Shown here: positions 9,151 through 18,652 of the stretch, piece by piece
How the letters are laid out: each line of letters starts with the position of its first letter
Position numbering within the stretch: position 1 is the stretch's first letter
Origin: Streptomyces sclerotialus
GTDB taxonomy: Bacteria > Actinomycetota > Actinomycetes > Streptomycetales > Streptomycetaceae
Reading direction: 5' to 3'
Length of the DNA stretch: 64,000 nucleotides
Assembly: GCA_000719105.1 (NCBI GenBank)
Contig: JODX01000030.1
Location: 60,410-124,409 of the forward strand
Made by a program: the position numbers and the translations under genes
The notes under the pieces: generated by a model
Databases searched by the model: none
What the model was told of the DNA's origin: nothing
The model's input: the letters and a program-made list of their open reading frames with translations, nothing else

Positions 9151-9220
9151 AGCTCGGTCGGCCGGGCGGCGGGTTACCGGCGCCTGGCGGAGGCCGGTGC
9201 TGTGTGCGGCGCTTGCCGGC

Positions 9221-9895
9221 TCAGCCGAAGTTCACGTCGCTGCACCACATGTAGGCCTGGTCGAGGTGCGAGGCCTGCCAGATCACGAACAGGATGTGGT
9301 GTCCGGTGTAGCCGGAGGTCTGGACGGGGAACGTGATGTTCTGCGCCGGGGCGAAGCGGCCGGTCTGCGTGATGAAGTCGAGGTTGCCCCAGCCCAGGGT
9401 CTGGGTCTTGGGGTTGAAGCCCTGCTTGCTCACGTAGACCTTGAAGTAGTCGGCACCGTGGGACGCCTGGTCGTGCAGCTGGACCGTGAAGTTGTTGCTG
9501 ATGTTGGTCGTCTTCCACTGCCCGGGCTTGTCCAGGCTGGCGTTCCTCGAGAGGTTGTTGCTGCAGAGCGTCCCGTCGGGGGTCCGCGCCTGGAACTGGC
9601 CACCGAGGCCGTCGCGGAGCGCGCTCATCCAGTTCCACATGGTGTCGGAGTTGGCCTGGAAGGCCTGATAACACATGGGGTCTTCGGTCTGCATGGCCGG
9701 GCTCATGTGGTTGCTGCCCCACGTCTTCCAGCACTGGTACGCGCGGGAGGCGGGGTTGACGATGGTGCCGTGAGCCTGGGCGGGTGCCGACCAGGTCAGT
9801 GCGCCGATCACCACGGCGAACAGCATGACGAGCGCCTGGAGAGGCCGGCGGAGGGGCGACCGCGAACGTCCGGTCAATGAACTTTGTCTGCGCAT
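9221..9895 (-). CDS. Secreted lytic polysaccharide monooxygenase, AA10
   Basis: A 224-residue precursor. Residues 1-41 are a signal peptide (arginine-rich start, LVMLFAVVIGALTW, then APAQA), and cleavage exposes His42 of HGTIVNPASRAY. His42 and His146 (in ASHGADYF) should form the copper histidine brace, and the C-terminal MWCSDVNF carries the axial aromatic residue. AA10 enzymes oxidatively cleave cellulose or chitin. There is no carbohydrate-binding module. A perfect CebR operator 35 bp upstream argues for induction by cello-oligosaccharides and hence a cellulose role, although AA10 single-domain enzymes are often chitin-active. Start ATG preceded by GGAAGGAG. Confidence 0.9.
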   Translation of the reverse strand: MRRQSSLTGRSRSPLRRPLQALVMLFAVVIGALTWSAPAQAHGTIVNPASRAYQCWKTWGSNHMSPAMQTEDPMCYQAFQANSDTMWNWMSALRDGLGGQFQARTPDGTLCSNNLSRNASLDKPGQWKTTNISNNFTVQLHDQASHGADYFKVYVSKQGFNPKTQTLGWGNLDFITQTGRFAPAQNITFPVQTSGYTGHHILFVIWQASHLDQAYMWCSDVNFG

Positions 9896-9929
9896 GTGGG
9901 GGGAGCTCCTTCCAGTTGCAAGGCTGTCA

Positions 9930-9943
9930 TGGGAGCGCTCCCA
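9930..9943. promoter_or_regulatory. CebR-type operator upstream of the LPMO gene
   Basis: TGGGAGCGCTCCCA is a perfect 14-bp palindrome and exactly the operator bound by CebR, the LacI-family repressor of cellulose-utilisation genes in Streptomyces, which is released by cellobiose or cellotriose. It lies 35 bp upstream of the monooxygenase start codon, in a position to block transcription. No cebR gene is in the window, so the repressor would act from elsewhere. Confidence 0.85.
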
Positions 9944-10394
9944 ACGGTAGGTCCTCTGAGTGAAATGTCAATGGAGTAAACGGAGTTGATTACAGGGGTG
10001 GGCGGCGAGCAGGGAATCTGCCGTGAGCCGGGAGGCAATACCGTTCCCGGGACCGGAAGGCGAGGATGCGGTCTGGACCGGAGTGCGGGGCGATGCCAGG
10101 GAGGGGCGTTCGCAGCATGGCCGTACGCCCGAGTCGGCCTCGCCTGGCGAGTTGCCTGGTAAGAGCTGTGACTGTACGGCGCGTCGGGCGGGGAACGCGG
10201 CCGATGGCATCAGCGGGAAGGTGCGTACTCCTCGGATCCGAACCGACGGCACTGGAGCATGGATGCCGTAGTGAGGGAGGCCACCGGCAACGCGGATCGG
10301 CCTCGGCGCGCTCCAACTCACCTGGGCCGCCGCGGCCCCAAGACGCTCGCGGACCAGGTGCCGGAACACTTCCCGGTGGACCGTCAGCCAGGCC

Positions 10395-10890
10395 TTGGAG
10401 AAGAGGCCTGGCTGATCACGCCCGGGTCCGTTCCACGTCTGCTGACACGGCTGTTCCGGACAGGGCTGCCCCGCGGTGAGCGGGCGGCCCGGCTGCGGCT
10501 CGGCCGTCGCCAGTTCCCCACTGATGATGGTTTCCCCGCCGGGCCCTCCGCCCTCACCCACGTAGCGGCCACCAGCTCGACGATCCGCCGGTGGTCCACC
10601 GCGAGCACCTCCACGGTCGCCGCCTCGTGCCAGTGCGGCACGACAGACCCCGCGCCAAGGGCCTCCTCGACCACCGCCGATACCGCCCCGCGCACCCGCA
10701 GCGGGCACGCCCGCCACGTCCGGCGCAGCCAAGGCCTCGACGAGCTCCTTCCGGTCGATCACCCGACGCTCCCACACCGCTTTCGTCTCGGCGAGTGGGA
10801 CCGCGATCCGTTCCGCCTGCGGGCGAAGCTCCTCCGCCCGCACCCGGGCAGCCGCCCTCCGCTGTTCCGGCAGTCCCGACCATCGACTGC
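10395..10890 (-). pseudogene. Degraded coding remnant of a small alpha-helical Streptomyces family
   Basis: On the minus strand, ARVRAEELRPQAERIAVPLAETKAVWERRVIDRKELVEALAAP is a convincing helical N-terminus. It then breaks frame into VVPHWHEAATVEVLAVDHRRIVELVAA and returns to the first frame at GRDQPGLFSKA. The order (coiled-coil-like start, then a winged-helix-like segment, then a PGLF ending) resembles a widespread Streptomyces family of unknown function often found near transposases. At least two frameshifts are needed to join the pieces, so it is not functional. The rest of 9960-11150 holds no gene I can support. Confidence 0.4.
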
Positions 10891-11157
10891 GTCGGCCAAC
10901 TCCCTGCCGCTGAGCCAGGAATGAGCCAGGAATGAGCCGGCAAACCCTGCCACGGTGACACCGGGAACATGCCTGACCAAAAAAAGCCCAGCCATCGCAT
11001 CCGGAGGGACATCGGCTTACCATGACGCCGCGTCAGTTCACGGTCTCGCAGATCCGGATCAGCAGGGGAGACTGCCTTCACGCCCGGGTCCGCCCGGTCC
11101 CCGGCAGCACCACGCCAAGCAGGTCGGTCCACCGTCACTCCACCGAGATGAGGTCTC

Positions 11158-11928
11158 GTGTACCGAAACCGAGCCGCCGTCAGCGCGGTCGCCGTGACCC
11201 TGTTCACCGCCGGCCTCGCCGTCGGCCCGGCAGCCGCCGCCACCGCCACCGAGGCGAAGGCCCGCGTCGCAGCCGACTGGGCAACTCAGTCGATCGTCTT
11301 CACCGCCGCGGCAGGGCAGACCAACAACCTCAACATATTCTCCATGTACACCAGCGACGGGATCCGGCGGATCGGCTTCACCGACGTGGTCCCGCTCGAA
11401 CCGGGCGACCACTGTGCGTACTCCAGAGCCGAGGACACCACCTCCGTCGTCTGCGAACTGCCCGCCGACAGCTCCCGGCCCGACAGGATCGACGTCCTCC
11501 TCGGCGACGGCAACGACACGATCGCCGCCTTCACCCCCGGGATCGGCACCGTCAACGGCGGCCCCGGCGACGACGAACTGCACGCCCACACCGCACGCAC
11601 GGTGCTGGGCGGCACGGGGAACGACATGGTCATGGGACCCGCCGCCCTGCACGGCGGCGACGGCATGGACCACCTGATGGGTGACAGCAGCAACCAGCAG
11701 ATGTGGGGCGGCCGGGGCGACGACATGATCGAGGGCTACGGCGGTGACGACACCGTGCACGCCGGCCCCGGCGACGACCACGCCATGGGCGGGGACGGCC
11801 GCGACCTCCTCCTCGGCGGCCCCGGCAACGACACACTGGACGGCGAAGGCGGCGACGACCTCGTCTGCGGTGGCACCGGAAAGGACTCCCTCGAAGGGGG
11901 ACCCGGCCGCGACATCGTCCTCCCGTAA
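11158..11928 (+). CDS. Secreted calcium-binding RTX-repeat protein
   Basis: A 256-residue protein with a signal peptide (residues 1-28, AVTLFTAGLAVGPAAAA). After a unique region to about residue 110, it carries GGxGxDxhx-type nonapeptide repeats, for example GGPGDDELH, GGRGDDMIEG, GGPGNDTLDG and GGTGKDSLEG. RTX repeats fold into a calcium-loaded beta-roll outside the cell. There is no catalytic domain, so it is probably a structural or calcium-binding surface protein. GTG start with GAGG nearby. It stands alone; 11929-12143 has no gene. Confidence 0.8.
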   Translation: MYRNRAAVSAVAVTLFTAGLAVGPAAAATATEAKARVAADWATQSIVFTAAAGQTNNLNIFSMYTSDGIRRIGFTDVVPLEPGDHCAYSRAEDTTSVVCELPADSSRPDRIDVLLGDGNDTIAAFTPGIGTVNGGPGDDELHAHTARTVLGGTGNDMVMGPAALHGGDGMDHLMGDSSNQQMWGGRGDDMIEGYGGDDTVHAGPGDDHAMGGDGRDLLLGGPGNDTLDGEGGDDLVCGGTGKDSLEGGPGRDIVLP

Positions 11929-12143
11929 GTGCGCCTCCATACCCGAGGGCCCTGGCCCGCGGCGCGAACAGCGTCGCGGGCGCCGAGCCACCGCCGTCGG
12001 CGACCCGCCACCCGAGCCGCGTCAACCGCGAACGCCGCAGACGGCAGGTCCCCGCGCCCGTATCACCGTCATCTTCCCTGAGCGTCATGCCCGCCGGTCG
12101 ACCACATCGGGCGGAAGAGCCGAAGAGTTCGTAGGGCTGATGG

Positions 12144-13004
12144 TCATACCCGGTGGGGGAAGACACCGGGCCCGCCGTCAGGGTCCGGCAGCGGATCCTC
12201 GGGAACGAAGGTCACCTGGGGAGCTCCTGTACGGGGATGGATCGCGACCTCGGCTGTGACCCCGTAGACCCGGGCGAGCAGCGGGGCGGTGAGGACTTCG
12301 GCGGGCGGGCCGGAGGCGGTGATCTCACCGTCGTGCAGGACGTAGAGGCGGTCGCAGTAGTAGGCGGCGAGGTTGAGGTCGTGCAGGGCGACGAGGACGG
12401 TGGCGGGCAGACGGCGCAGGGTGCCGAGGATCTCCAGCCGGTGGCGGATGTCGAGGTGGTTGGTCGGCTCGTCCAGGACGAGGAGCGAGGGCTGCTGGGC
12501 GAGGGCACGGGCGATGAGTACGCGCTGGCGTTCGCCGCCGGAGAGCCGGTCGAAAGGGCGGGCGGCCAGGTGGGTGGCGTCCGCCGACCTCAGCGCCGAC
12601 TCGATCAGCGCGGCGTCCTCGGGAGTGTCGCCGTCGAGCAGCCGCTTGTGCGGGGTGCGGCCCATGGCGACGACCTCCCGGACGGTGAGGTCGACGTCGG
12701 CGCCCGGCTCCTGCACCACCGCCGCCACCGTACGGGCCAGTTGCCGCACGGGAAGTGACCAGGCGTTCGTGCCGTCGACCAGGACCTGACCGGTGTCGGG
12801 GCGCAGCACGCGGTAGACGGCGCGCAGGAGGCTGGATTTGCCGCTGCCGTTGGGGCCCACGAGTCCGATGGTCTCGCCCGGACGGGCTGTCAGGGTGACG
12901 TCCTTGACCAGGTGGCGGGCGCCCGCGGTCAGCGTGACGCTGTCGAGGGCGAGGTCGGTCGCCGGCATGCCGTTCGTCGCCGTCATGCCGCTCGTCGCCT
13001 TCAT
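12144..13004 (-). CDS. btuD: Cobalamin-type ABC importer, ATP-binding protein
   Basis: 286 residues with all ABC ATPase motifs: GPNGSGKSS (Walker A), LSGGERQR (signature), LLVLDEPTNHLDI (Walker B) and VALHDLNLA (H-loop). It is of the FecE/BtuD subfamily that serves FecCD-type permeases. Its ATG overlaps the permease stop codon (ATGA) with GAGGGG just upstream. The cobalamin riboswitch before the first gene of this three-gene operon is what points to vitamin B12 or another corrinoid rather than to iron-siderophore complexes, which the proteins alone could not distinguish. Confidence 0.85.
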   Translation of the reverse strand: MKATSGMTATNGMPATDLALDSVTLTAGARHLVKDVTLTARPGETIGLVGPNGSGKSSLLRAVYRVLRPDTGQVLVDGTNAWSLPVRQLARTVAAVVQEPGADVDLTVREVVAMGRTPHKRLLDGDTPEDAALIESALRSADATHLAARPFDRLSGGERQRVLIARALAQQPSLLVLDEPTNHLDIRHRLEILGTLRRLPATVLVALHDLNLAAYYCDRLYVLHDGEITASGPPAEVLTAPLLARVYGVTAEVAIHPRTGAPQVTFVPEDPLPDPDGGPGVFPHRV

Positions 13005-14116
13005 GTCACCCCTCGATCGGTGCCGCGCCGGGCGTCGCGGCGCATCAGCCACAGGAAGAACGGCCCGCCGCACAGGGCCGTCAGCACGCCGACGGGTATC
13101 TCCATGGGCGCGGCGACCGTGCGCGCGGCGACGTCGGCCCAGACGAGGAAGACCGCGCCGCCCAGCGCGGCGGTCGGCAGCACCCGACGGTGGTCGCCGC
13201 CGACGAACAGGCGCACGATGTGCGGCAGCATCAGGCCGACGAAGCCGATCGGCCCGGCCGCCGCGACCAGGACGCCCGTGATGAGGGAGACCAGCACGAA
13301 CATGCGGGCGCGGAAGCGCGCCACGTCCAGTCCCATCGTGGTGGCGGCCTCCTCGCCGGCCAGGAGCAGGTTGAGGTTGCGGGCCTGCACCATGAGGACG
13401 CCGATGCCCAGCAGCGTGGCCAGGCCGGGCAGCCACAGCGTGCCCCAGTCGACGCCGCCGAGGCCGCCGAGGGTCCAGGCGAGCACGGCGCGGGTCTCGT
13501 TGCCCCGGTCGGTGGTCAGCAGCAGCAGGTCGAGTACCGCGGTGAGCACCGCGGCGATCGCCACCCCGGACAGCACCAGCCGCATCGAGGTGATGCGGCC
13601 GCCGGTGCGGGCGGTGGCGTAGACGAGCAGCAGCGCGCCCAGGGCGCCCGCGAACGCGGCGGCCGACAGCGACACCGGCCCGAACACGCCGACCCCGAAC
13701 ACGATCACCGCGACCGCGCCCAGGGACGCCCCGGAGGAGACCCCGAGCAGATAGGGCTCGGCGAGCGGATTGCGCACCAGGGCCTGCAGGGCGGTACCCA
13801 CGACCGCCAGTCCGGCACCGGTCACCGCGCCGAGCAGTACGCGCGGCGCCCGTACGTCCAGCACGATGGTCTCCCGTGCCCCGGACCAGTCCGCCTTCGA
13901 CCAGTGGGCGCCCAGCGCGTGCGTCACGATGCCCCACACCTGGCCGGGCGGCACGTGCACCGAGCCGATGGCGAGCCCCGCCGTGACCGAGACCACGAGC
14001 AGGGCGGCGAGCGCGAGAAGGGTGACGGTCAGGGCGCCACGGCCCGTCCGCTTTCCGCCCGGTTGCGGCCGGCGGACGGCCGGCCCGGGAGGTGTGTCCG
14101 TCGCAGGGCGGGTCAC
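13001..14116 (-). CDS. btuC: Cobalamin-type ABC importer, FecCD/BtuC-family permease
   Basis: 371 residues and about ten membrane helices of the FecCD family. Typical segments are RAPRVLLGAVTGAGLAVVGTALQALVRNPLAEPYLLGVSSGA and GPIGFVGLMLPHIVRLFVGGDHR. The family imports siderophores, haem or cobalamin as a dimer with two ATPases. I chose the GTG at 14116, which overlaps the stop of the binding-protein gene (GTGA), so the two are translationally coupled. The ATPase gene follows with a 4-bp overlap. The substrate call rests on the upstream cobalamin riboswitch. Confidence 0.85.
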   Translation of the reverse strand: MTRPATDTPPGPAVRRPQPGGKRTGRGALTVTLLALAALLVVSVTAGLAIGSVHVPPGQVWGIVTHALGAHWSKADWSGARETIVLDVRAPRVLLGAVTGAGLAVVGTALQALVRNPLAEPYLLGVSSGASLGAVAVIVFGVGVFGPVSLSAAAFAGALGALLLVYATARTGGRITSMRLVLSGVAIAAVLTAVLDLLLLTTDRGNETRAVLAWTLGGLGGVDWGTLWLPGLATLLGIGVLMVQARNLNLLLAGEEAATTMGLDVARFRARMFVLVSLITGVLVAAAGPIGFVGLMLPHIVRLFVGGDHRRVLPTAALGGAVFLVWADVAARTVAAPMEIPVGVLTALCGGPFFLWLMRRDARRGTDRGVT

Positions 14117-15156
14117 CGGAAGCTCTCGGGATGCAGCCCGCGGGCGAGGTCCTCGACGGCGTACGCGGACCGGATGCCGACCAGGGTGGCGGTCAGCGGC
14201 AGGACGATGAACCGCTCGTTCCTGACGGCGGGTACGTCGGCGAGGGCGGGCTGGGAGAGCAGGAACTCCTTCTTCCGCTCGACGCTTCCGGCGCCGGCGT
14301 AGTCGTAGACGGCGATGACTTCGGGCTGGCGCTCGACGACCTGCTCCCAAGAGGCGTCACCGAAGACGTCGTCGAGGTCGGCGAAGACGTTCCGGCCGCC
14401 GGCCAGCCGGATCAGTTCGGTGCCCAGGCTCTGGCCGCCCGCGGTGAAGGCGGCCTTGTCGCCGCTGTCGTACACGAAGACCGGTACCTCGGCCTCGCCC
14501 TTCACGGCCGTGGTGGCCCTGTCGACCCGGTTCCGCAGGTCGGACACCAGCTTGTCCGCCCGGTCGGAGACACCGAAGATCCGGCCGATGGTACGGATCT
14601 CGTCGTAGGTGTCCTTCATCGTCACCCGCTTCTCGCCGCAGTACTCGCGGTTGAGGTGGGTGTCGATGCCGGCGTCGGCGAACGCCTCGCGGGAGCGGCC
14701 CTCGTTCTCGGCGAAGGCGCTGCCGTAACCGCCGTAGACGAGATCCGGCTCGGCCTCCAGGACGGTCTCGAAGGACGGTTCCTTTTTTGCCAGTTCGGGG
14801 ATCGTCTCGTAGTCCGTCTTCAGCTCGGGCAGGACGGCCGAGTCGGGGAAGGCGGTGCCCACCATGCGGTCCTTCAGCCCGAGGGCGAGCATCAGTTCCG
14901 CCGGGTGCTGGTGGATGGTGACCACCCGCGACGGCGGCTTGTCGTACGTCGTCTTCACGCCGCAGTTGTCGACGGTGACGGGGAAGCCCTCGCGCGAGGA
15001 CGCCGTGGTCTTCGGGTCCTCGGCGGTGTCCTGCGACGAGCCGCAGCCCGCGGTCAGCAGGGCCGCCGAGAGGGCGACGGCGGCGGCCGTGGCGCGCAGG
15101 GACCGGCGTTTGCGGGCAGGGGAGAACAAGGGGGGACGGGACACGCCGTCGTACAC
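14113..15156 (-). CDS. btuF: Cobalamin-type substrate-binding lipoprotein
   Basis: 347 residues. The N-terminus has arginines, a hydrophobic stretch (ATAAAVALSAALL) and the lipobox LTAGC, so it should be a lipoprotein anchored at about Cys38. The remainder is a class III (BtuF/FhuD-like) periplasmic-binding fold: RVVTIHQHPAELMLALGLKDRMVG at about 75-100 and PDLVYGGYGSAF further on. GTG start with AGGAGG at ideal spacing. First gene of the btuFCD-like operon, 40 bp after a cobalamin riboswitch, so expression should rise when B12 is scarce. Confidence 0.85.
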   Translation of the reverse strand: MYDGVSRPPLFSPARKRRSLRATAAAVALSAALLTAGCGSSQDTAEDPKTTASSREGFPVTVDNCGVKTTYDKPPSRVVTIHQHPAELMLALGLKDRMVGTAFPDSAVLPELKTDYETIPELAKKEPSFETVLEAEPDLVYGGYGSAFAENEGRSREAFADAGIDTHLNREYCGEKRVTMKDTYDEIRTIGRIFGVSDRADKLVSDLRNRVDRATTAVKGEAEVPVFVYDSGDKAAFTAGGQSLGTELIRLAGGRNVFADLDDVFGDASWEQVVERQPEVIAVYDYAGAGSVERKKEFLLSQPALADVPAVRNERFIVLPLTATLVGIRSAYAVEDLARGLHPESFR

Positions 15157-15195
15157 GTGAAGCCTCCTGGGGAGTCCGCGCTCCTCGGAACGGGC

Positions 15196-15342
15196 CCGCG
15201 ACAGGCCAGTGTCCTGACTCCCGGATCGACGTTCCCCCCGCCTTCCCGCGCGGCGCGCAGTGGCGTGTCGAAGGGGTGCACTCCCCGGTCACAGTGGCGG
15301 GACCGTGCCGGAATCGCACCGGCTTCCTGTCTCCCGTCGCGG
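15196..15342 (-). promoter_or_regulatory. Cobalamin riboswitch controlling the btuFCD-like operon
   Basis: Read on the minus strand, the segment has GAAGCCGGTGCGATTCCGGC, then ACGGTCCCGCCACTGTGACC (the B12-box region) and GGGAGTCAGGACACTGGCC near the end. A closing stem pairs CCGCGAC (left) with GTCGCGG (right). These are the conserved parts of the AdoCbl-responsive riboswitch. The element ends 40 bp before the GTG of the binding-protein gene, so it could hide the AGGAGG ribosome-binding site when the vitamin is bound. Confidence 0.93.
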
Positions 15343-15457
15343 TGATGACCTGGTGATACTACGGTTCCCCGGAGCGAGGGCAAAAGGGCCTGCTCGCCCG
15401 GCCGTTCACCGCCCACGCTCCGTCACTTCACCCGGCCGTACACCTCCCGCGCTCCCG

Positions 15458-16207
15458 TCACTCCTCGCGGACCGCCCGCAGGACCAGGCGCTCGGCGTCC
15501 TCGTCGTAAGGGCGGCCGTCGAAGCCGCCGAACACCTCCACCCGGCCGAAACCCGCCTCCTCCACCATCGCCCGCAACTCCACGGCGCTGTACACGAACC
15601 AGACCAGCGTGGCCCGCGTCACCCGCTCGCCCCGGACCAGCACCCAGTCGCTGCGCAGCCGCGCCCAGTCGTCCAGCACGGTGTCGGTCTGCACCATCAG
15701 GTCGTCACCGCACCGCACCACCTTGGGCGGGGTGACCCTGCGGGCCAGCAGTTCCTTGCCGGCGAGGTCCAGGACGAGGGTGCCGCCGGGTGTCAGGCAG
15801 GTGTGCAGGGTGCGCAGCACGCGGGCGTTGTCGGCGGGGTCCTCGAAGTACCCGAACGAGGTGAACAGATTGAGGACGACGTCGAAGCGGCCCGGCGCCT
15901 CGTACTCGCGTGCGTCGGCCTGCACATACGTGACCGCGGCGCCGGCGTCGGCCGACCGTTTCCGGGCCCGGTCCAGCATGGCCGGGCTCAGGTCCACCCC
16001 GGTCACGTCGTGGCCGTGGCGGGCGAGGGGCACGGTGAACACCCCCGGCCCGCAGCACAGGTCCAGCACTCGCGACCCGGGCGGGAAGGACAGCAGCGGT
16101 GAGGTGTCGAGCAGTTCCGCCGCCTGGGTGTGGCGCTGCTCGGAGAACAGGAAGTCGTGGAACTCGGTCCAGAAGTCATCGTCCTGGAATCCGCCCGTCC
16201 TTGTCAT
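15458..16207 (-). CDS. Class I SAM-dependent methyltransferase
   Basis: 249 residues. Motif I is VLDLCCGPGVF (47-57), VTGVDLSPAMLDRARKR supplies the acidic ribose-binding residue, and FDVVLNLFTSFGYFEDP is motif IV. The N-terminus (FWTEFHDFLFSEQRH) is typical of small-molecule methyltransferases. It overlaps the end of the MFS gene by about 30 bp and is the last gene of the riboswitch-controlled operon, so it probably methylates the operon's product or an intermediate. ATG with AAGGAG about 12 bp upstream. Confidence 0.8.
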   Translation of the reverse strand: MTRTGGFQDDDFWTEFHDFLFSEQRHTQAAELLDTSPLLSFPPGSRVLDLCCGPGVFTVPLARHGHDVTGVDLSPAMLDRARKRSADAGAAVTYVQADAREYEAPGRFDVVLNLFTSFGYFEDPADNARVLRTLHTCLTPGGTLVLDLAGKELLARRVTPPKVVRCGDDLMVQTDTVLDDWARLRSDWVLVRGERVTRATLVWFVYSAVELRAMVEEAGFGRVEVFGGFDGRPYDEDAERLVLRAVREE

Positions 16208-17379
16208 GGGTACGCGACGCTCCTTTGTCGTGGTCGCTGTGGGGAGGAGGTGGTTCTGCCGTGCGGCCGCGCAGGGCCAGCAGCACGGGGGGAAGCAGTA
16301 CGCACTGGGCGGCGGCCAGCAGCCAGAACCAGCCGGTGTTCCCGGCGTGTTCGGTGAGGCCGTAGAGCTGCCCGCCCAGCAGCCCGCTCGCGCCGGCGCC
16401 GAGCCCGGCGGCCAGCCGCTGCTGGCCGAAGACGACGGCATCGGAGCGTGAGCTGCGGCGCAGCGCCTCCAGATCGCTCTTGAGGAACAGCACGATGTCG
16501 CCGAGGGTGATCAGTGCGCCGCCGGCCAGGAGGGCCGGCCGGGTGCCGACGGCCAGCACGGCCAGGCCGGCCGCGAGGCCGGTGAACCCGACAGCGAGGG
16601 CCGCCGCGTACGGCATGCGCCGGATCCGGTCGGACGCGAGGGGCTGGACGACGATGACCAGGGTGAAGCAGAGCAGCAGCACCAGACTGTAGAACTCGCT
16701 GGAGGCCCGCTCGACGGCGTACACGGCCAGGTAGTGCTGGAAGTGGAAGTACAGGTAGAAGGCCAGCGCGGTGGCGGCGAACGGCAGCACCGCCACCCCG
16801 GCCAGGAGGCCCTGCCGGGGTTCCCGCGGATCCGGTCGCCGCCAGGAACAGCCAGCCGGGCGAGGACAGCACGAACGGTCCGGCGACCAGCGGGCCCACC
16901 GCCATGCCCGCGTTGAGGGCCGCGTTGCCGGCCGACAGGAACGCCGGGCGGCGTGCGTCGTCCACCCCGCGCACCAGGTACGCCTTGTTGGCGGGCAGGT
17001 ACAGCGCGGCGCCGCAGCACGTGAGGATCAGCGCGCCGACGGCCAGGGGAGGCCAGCGCAGGGCCAGCAGCAGCCCGACGAACCCGGCCGTGCGCACGAC
17101 GAGCGCCCACAGCATCGTGCGGCGCAGCCCGATCCGCTCCGCGAGCGCCCCGCCCGCGATGCCACCGGAGAACTGCACGAGCGACGCCAGCGCGAGCACC
17201 ACACCGACCGTGCCGAGCCCCATGCCGAGCCGTTCGTACAGGAACACCGACATGAACGGCAGGATCATGAAGCTGCCGAGCGGGATCAGGAACGAGCTGA
17301 GCAGCAGGAAGCGCAGCGGACCGTCGAGGGTGGCCAGCGCCGCCCGCAACCGCACGCTCTCCCCGGCGCGTTCACCCAC
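16176..17379 (-). pseudogene. MFS transporter, frameshifted
   Basis: The first part (17379 to about 16830) encodes about six helices, for example GPLRFLLLSSFLIPLGSFMILPF and SLVQFSGGIAGGALAERIGLRR, up to SSPGWLFLAATGSA. The match then continues in another frame from REPRQGLLAGVAVLPFAATA to the end. One missing base in the G/C run near 16829 explains the break. Intact, it would be a 12-helix exporter of about 400 residues. Either the strain lost transport or this is an assembly error in a G/C run; the rest of the operon looks intact, which favours caution. GTG start overlaps the ATP-grasp gene by 8 bp. Confidence 0.75.
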
Positions 17380-18652
17380 CGGATGTGTCCCGTGTGTCCC
17401 GGCCCGCCGGGTCGGGAACCGGGAACGGCTCGGTGCGTACGCGTACGGCGTTGGCGGCGGCCACCGCCCGGTGGGTGGCGAGTTCGGCGGTCTCGGCCTC
17501 CGCGTAGACGATGCCCGCGTACCCGCGGCTGTCGTCCAGGTGCTCGATGCGGTCGCCGGGCCGCTTGACCGGGTACCAGGCCGGGGAGCCCGGCATGTCC
17601 GCCAGCCGGTCGAGCCCGGCGACACCGGTGAACACGCCCGGCGCGGCCGGATAGCCGAGGACGAAGGCGACGGCCGGGCCACCGGGCAGGTCCGCGTCCA
17701 TCAGACCGGGGCGGCGGCCCAGCGCGGCCTCGATCATCGCCTCGTACACGTTGACGCCGAGCGCCCGGCACAGGCCCTCGCCCACCAGGGCGCCCCCGAT
17801 CCGGGGGTTGACCTCCACCACCTCCGGGCCGTCGGCGGTCAGCACGAACTCCACGTGCGCGAAGCGGTCGGTGTAGCCGATGGCCGCGAGCACCCGGCCG
17901 AGCCACCGTTCCAGCGAGGCCCGCCGCACTTCCGGGAAGGCCACGGGGAAGGCGGTGATCTCCTCCCGGAAGTGCGGCTCGGGCGACATCAGCCGGCTGG
18001 AGACACCCAGCAGCCGGGTGCCGCCCGCCCAGGTGAGGGTCTCGGCGCTGTACACCGGGCCGCTGAAGTAGGGCTCGGCGAACAGCCGCCCCTTCAGGTC
18101 CCGCCCGGTCGCCTCGGCAAGGGCCGTGTCCAGTTCGGTCTCGTCGCGCACCAGCCAGACGTTCTGGCTGCCGGTGCCCGCCGTGTCCTTCAGGATCGCG
18201 GGCAGTCCGACCTCCTTGAGCAGCAGCTCCCGCAGCCCCGCCCCGGCCCCGCTCCTGGCCTCGGTGGGCTCGACGGCCCGTCCGCGGGTGAGCCCGGCAT
18301 CGTGCAGCCGGTTGCGCACGGCGGCCTTGTCGCGGGTCAGCCGCAGTACGGCGGCATCGAGCCCGGGCAGCCCGAACCGGGCGGTGAGCTCGGCGCCGAC
18401 CAGCGTCCAGGTGTCGGTCGAGCTGATCAGACCGCGCAGGTCCGGGACGCGGTGCAACGCGTCCGCCACCCGCTCCACGTCGAAGGTGTCGGTCTCGACG
18501 ACGTCGACGGCGTCCGCGGGCAACCGGTCCAGCTCGTACGCGTAGTAGGCGGGATCGCGGGTCAGCAGGACCAGCCGCTCGCCGAGCGCGTCGGCGGCGC
18601 GGACCAGGTGTCCGAGGCCGAAGGTGAGGGACTCCAGGCAGACGACGCTCAC
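17372..18652 (-). CDS. ATP-grasp amino-acid ligase
   Basis: 426 residues with a carbamoyl-phosphate-synthetase-like ATP-grasp fold. LPAILKDTAGTGSQNVWLV (150-168) is the phosphate-gripping loop, and HVEFVLTADGPEVVEVNPRIGG (266-287) supplies the metal-binding glutamate and asparagine. Such enzymes activate a carboxylate as an acyl phosphate and join it to an amine, often making dipeptides. GTG start in a GTGA overlap with the PLP-enzyme gene. Its position after a kinase and a beta-replacement-type PLP enzyme suggests that it condenses the unusual amino acid made by them with a second building block; the substrates are unknown. Confidence 0.85.
   Translation of the reverse strand: MSVVCLESLTFGLGHLVRAADALGERLVLLTRDPAYYAYELDRLPADAVDVVETDTFDVERVADALHRVPDLRGLISSTDTWTLVGAELTARFGLPGLDAAVLRLTRDKAAVRNRLHDAGLTRGRAVEPTEARSGAGAGLRELLLKEVGLPAILKDTAGTGSQNVWLVRDETELDTALAEATGRDLKGRLFAEPYFSGPVYSAETLTWAGGTRLLGVSSRLMSPEPHFREEITAFPVAFPEVRRASLERWLGRVLAAIGYTDRFAHVEFVLTADGPEVVEVNPRIGGALVGEGLCRALGVNVYEAMIEAALGRRPGLMDADLPGGPAVAFVLGYPAAPGVFTGVAGLDRLADMPGSPAWYPVKRPGDRIEHLDDSRGYAGIVYAEAETAELATHRAVAAANAVRVRTEPFPVPDPAGRDTRDTSGG

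Noticed and set aside
12147..12169. CCCGGTG...CACCGGG hairpin as a terminator of the btu-like operon
   Set aside because: It lies inside the last codons of the ATPase gene and has a short stem; probably coding-sequence chance.
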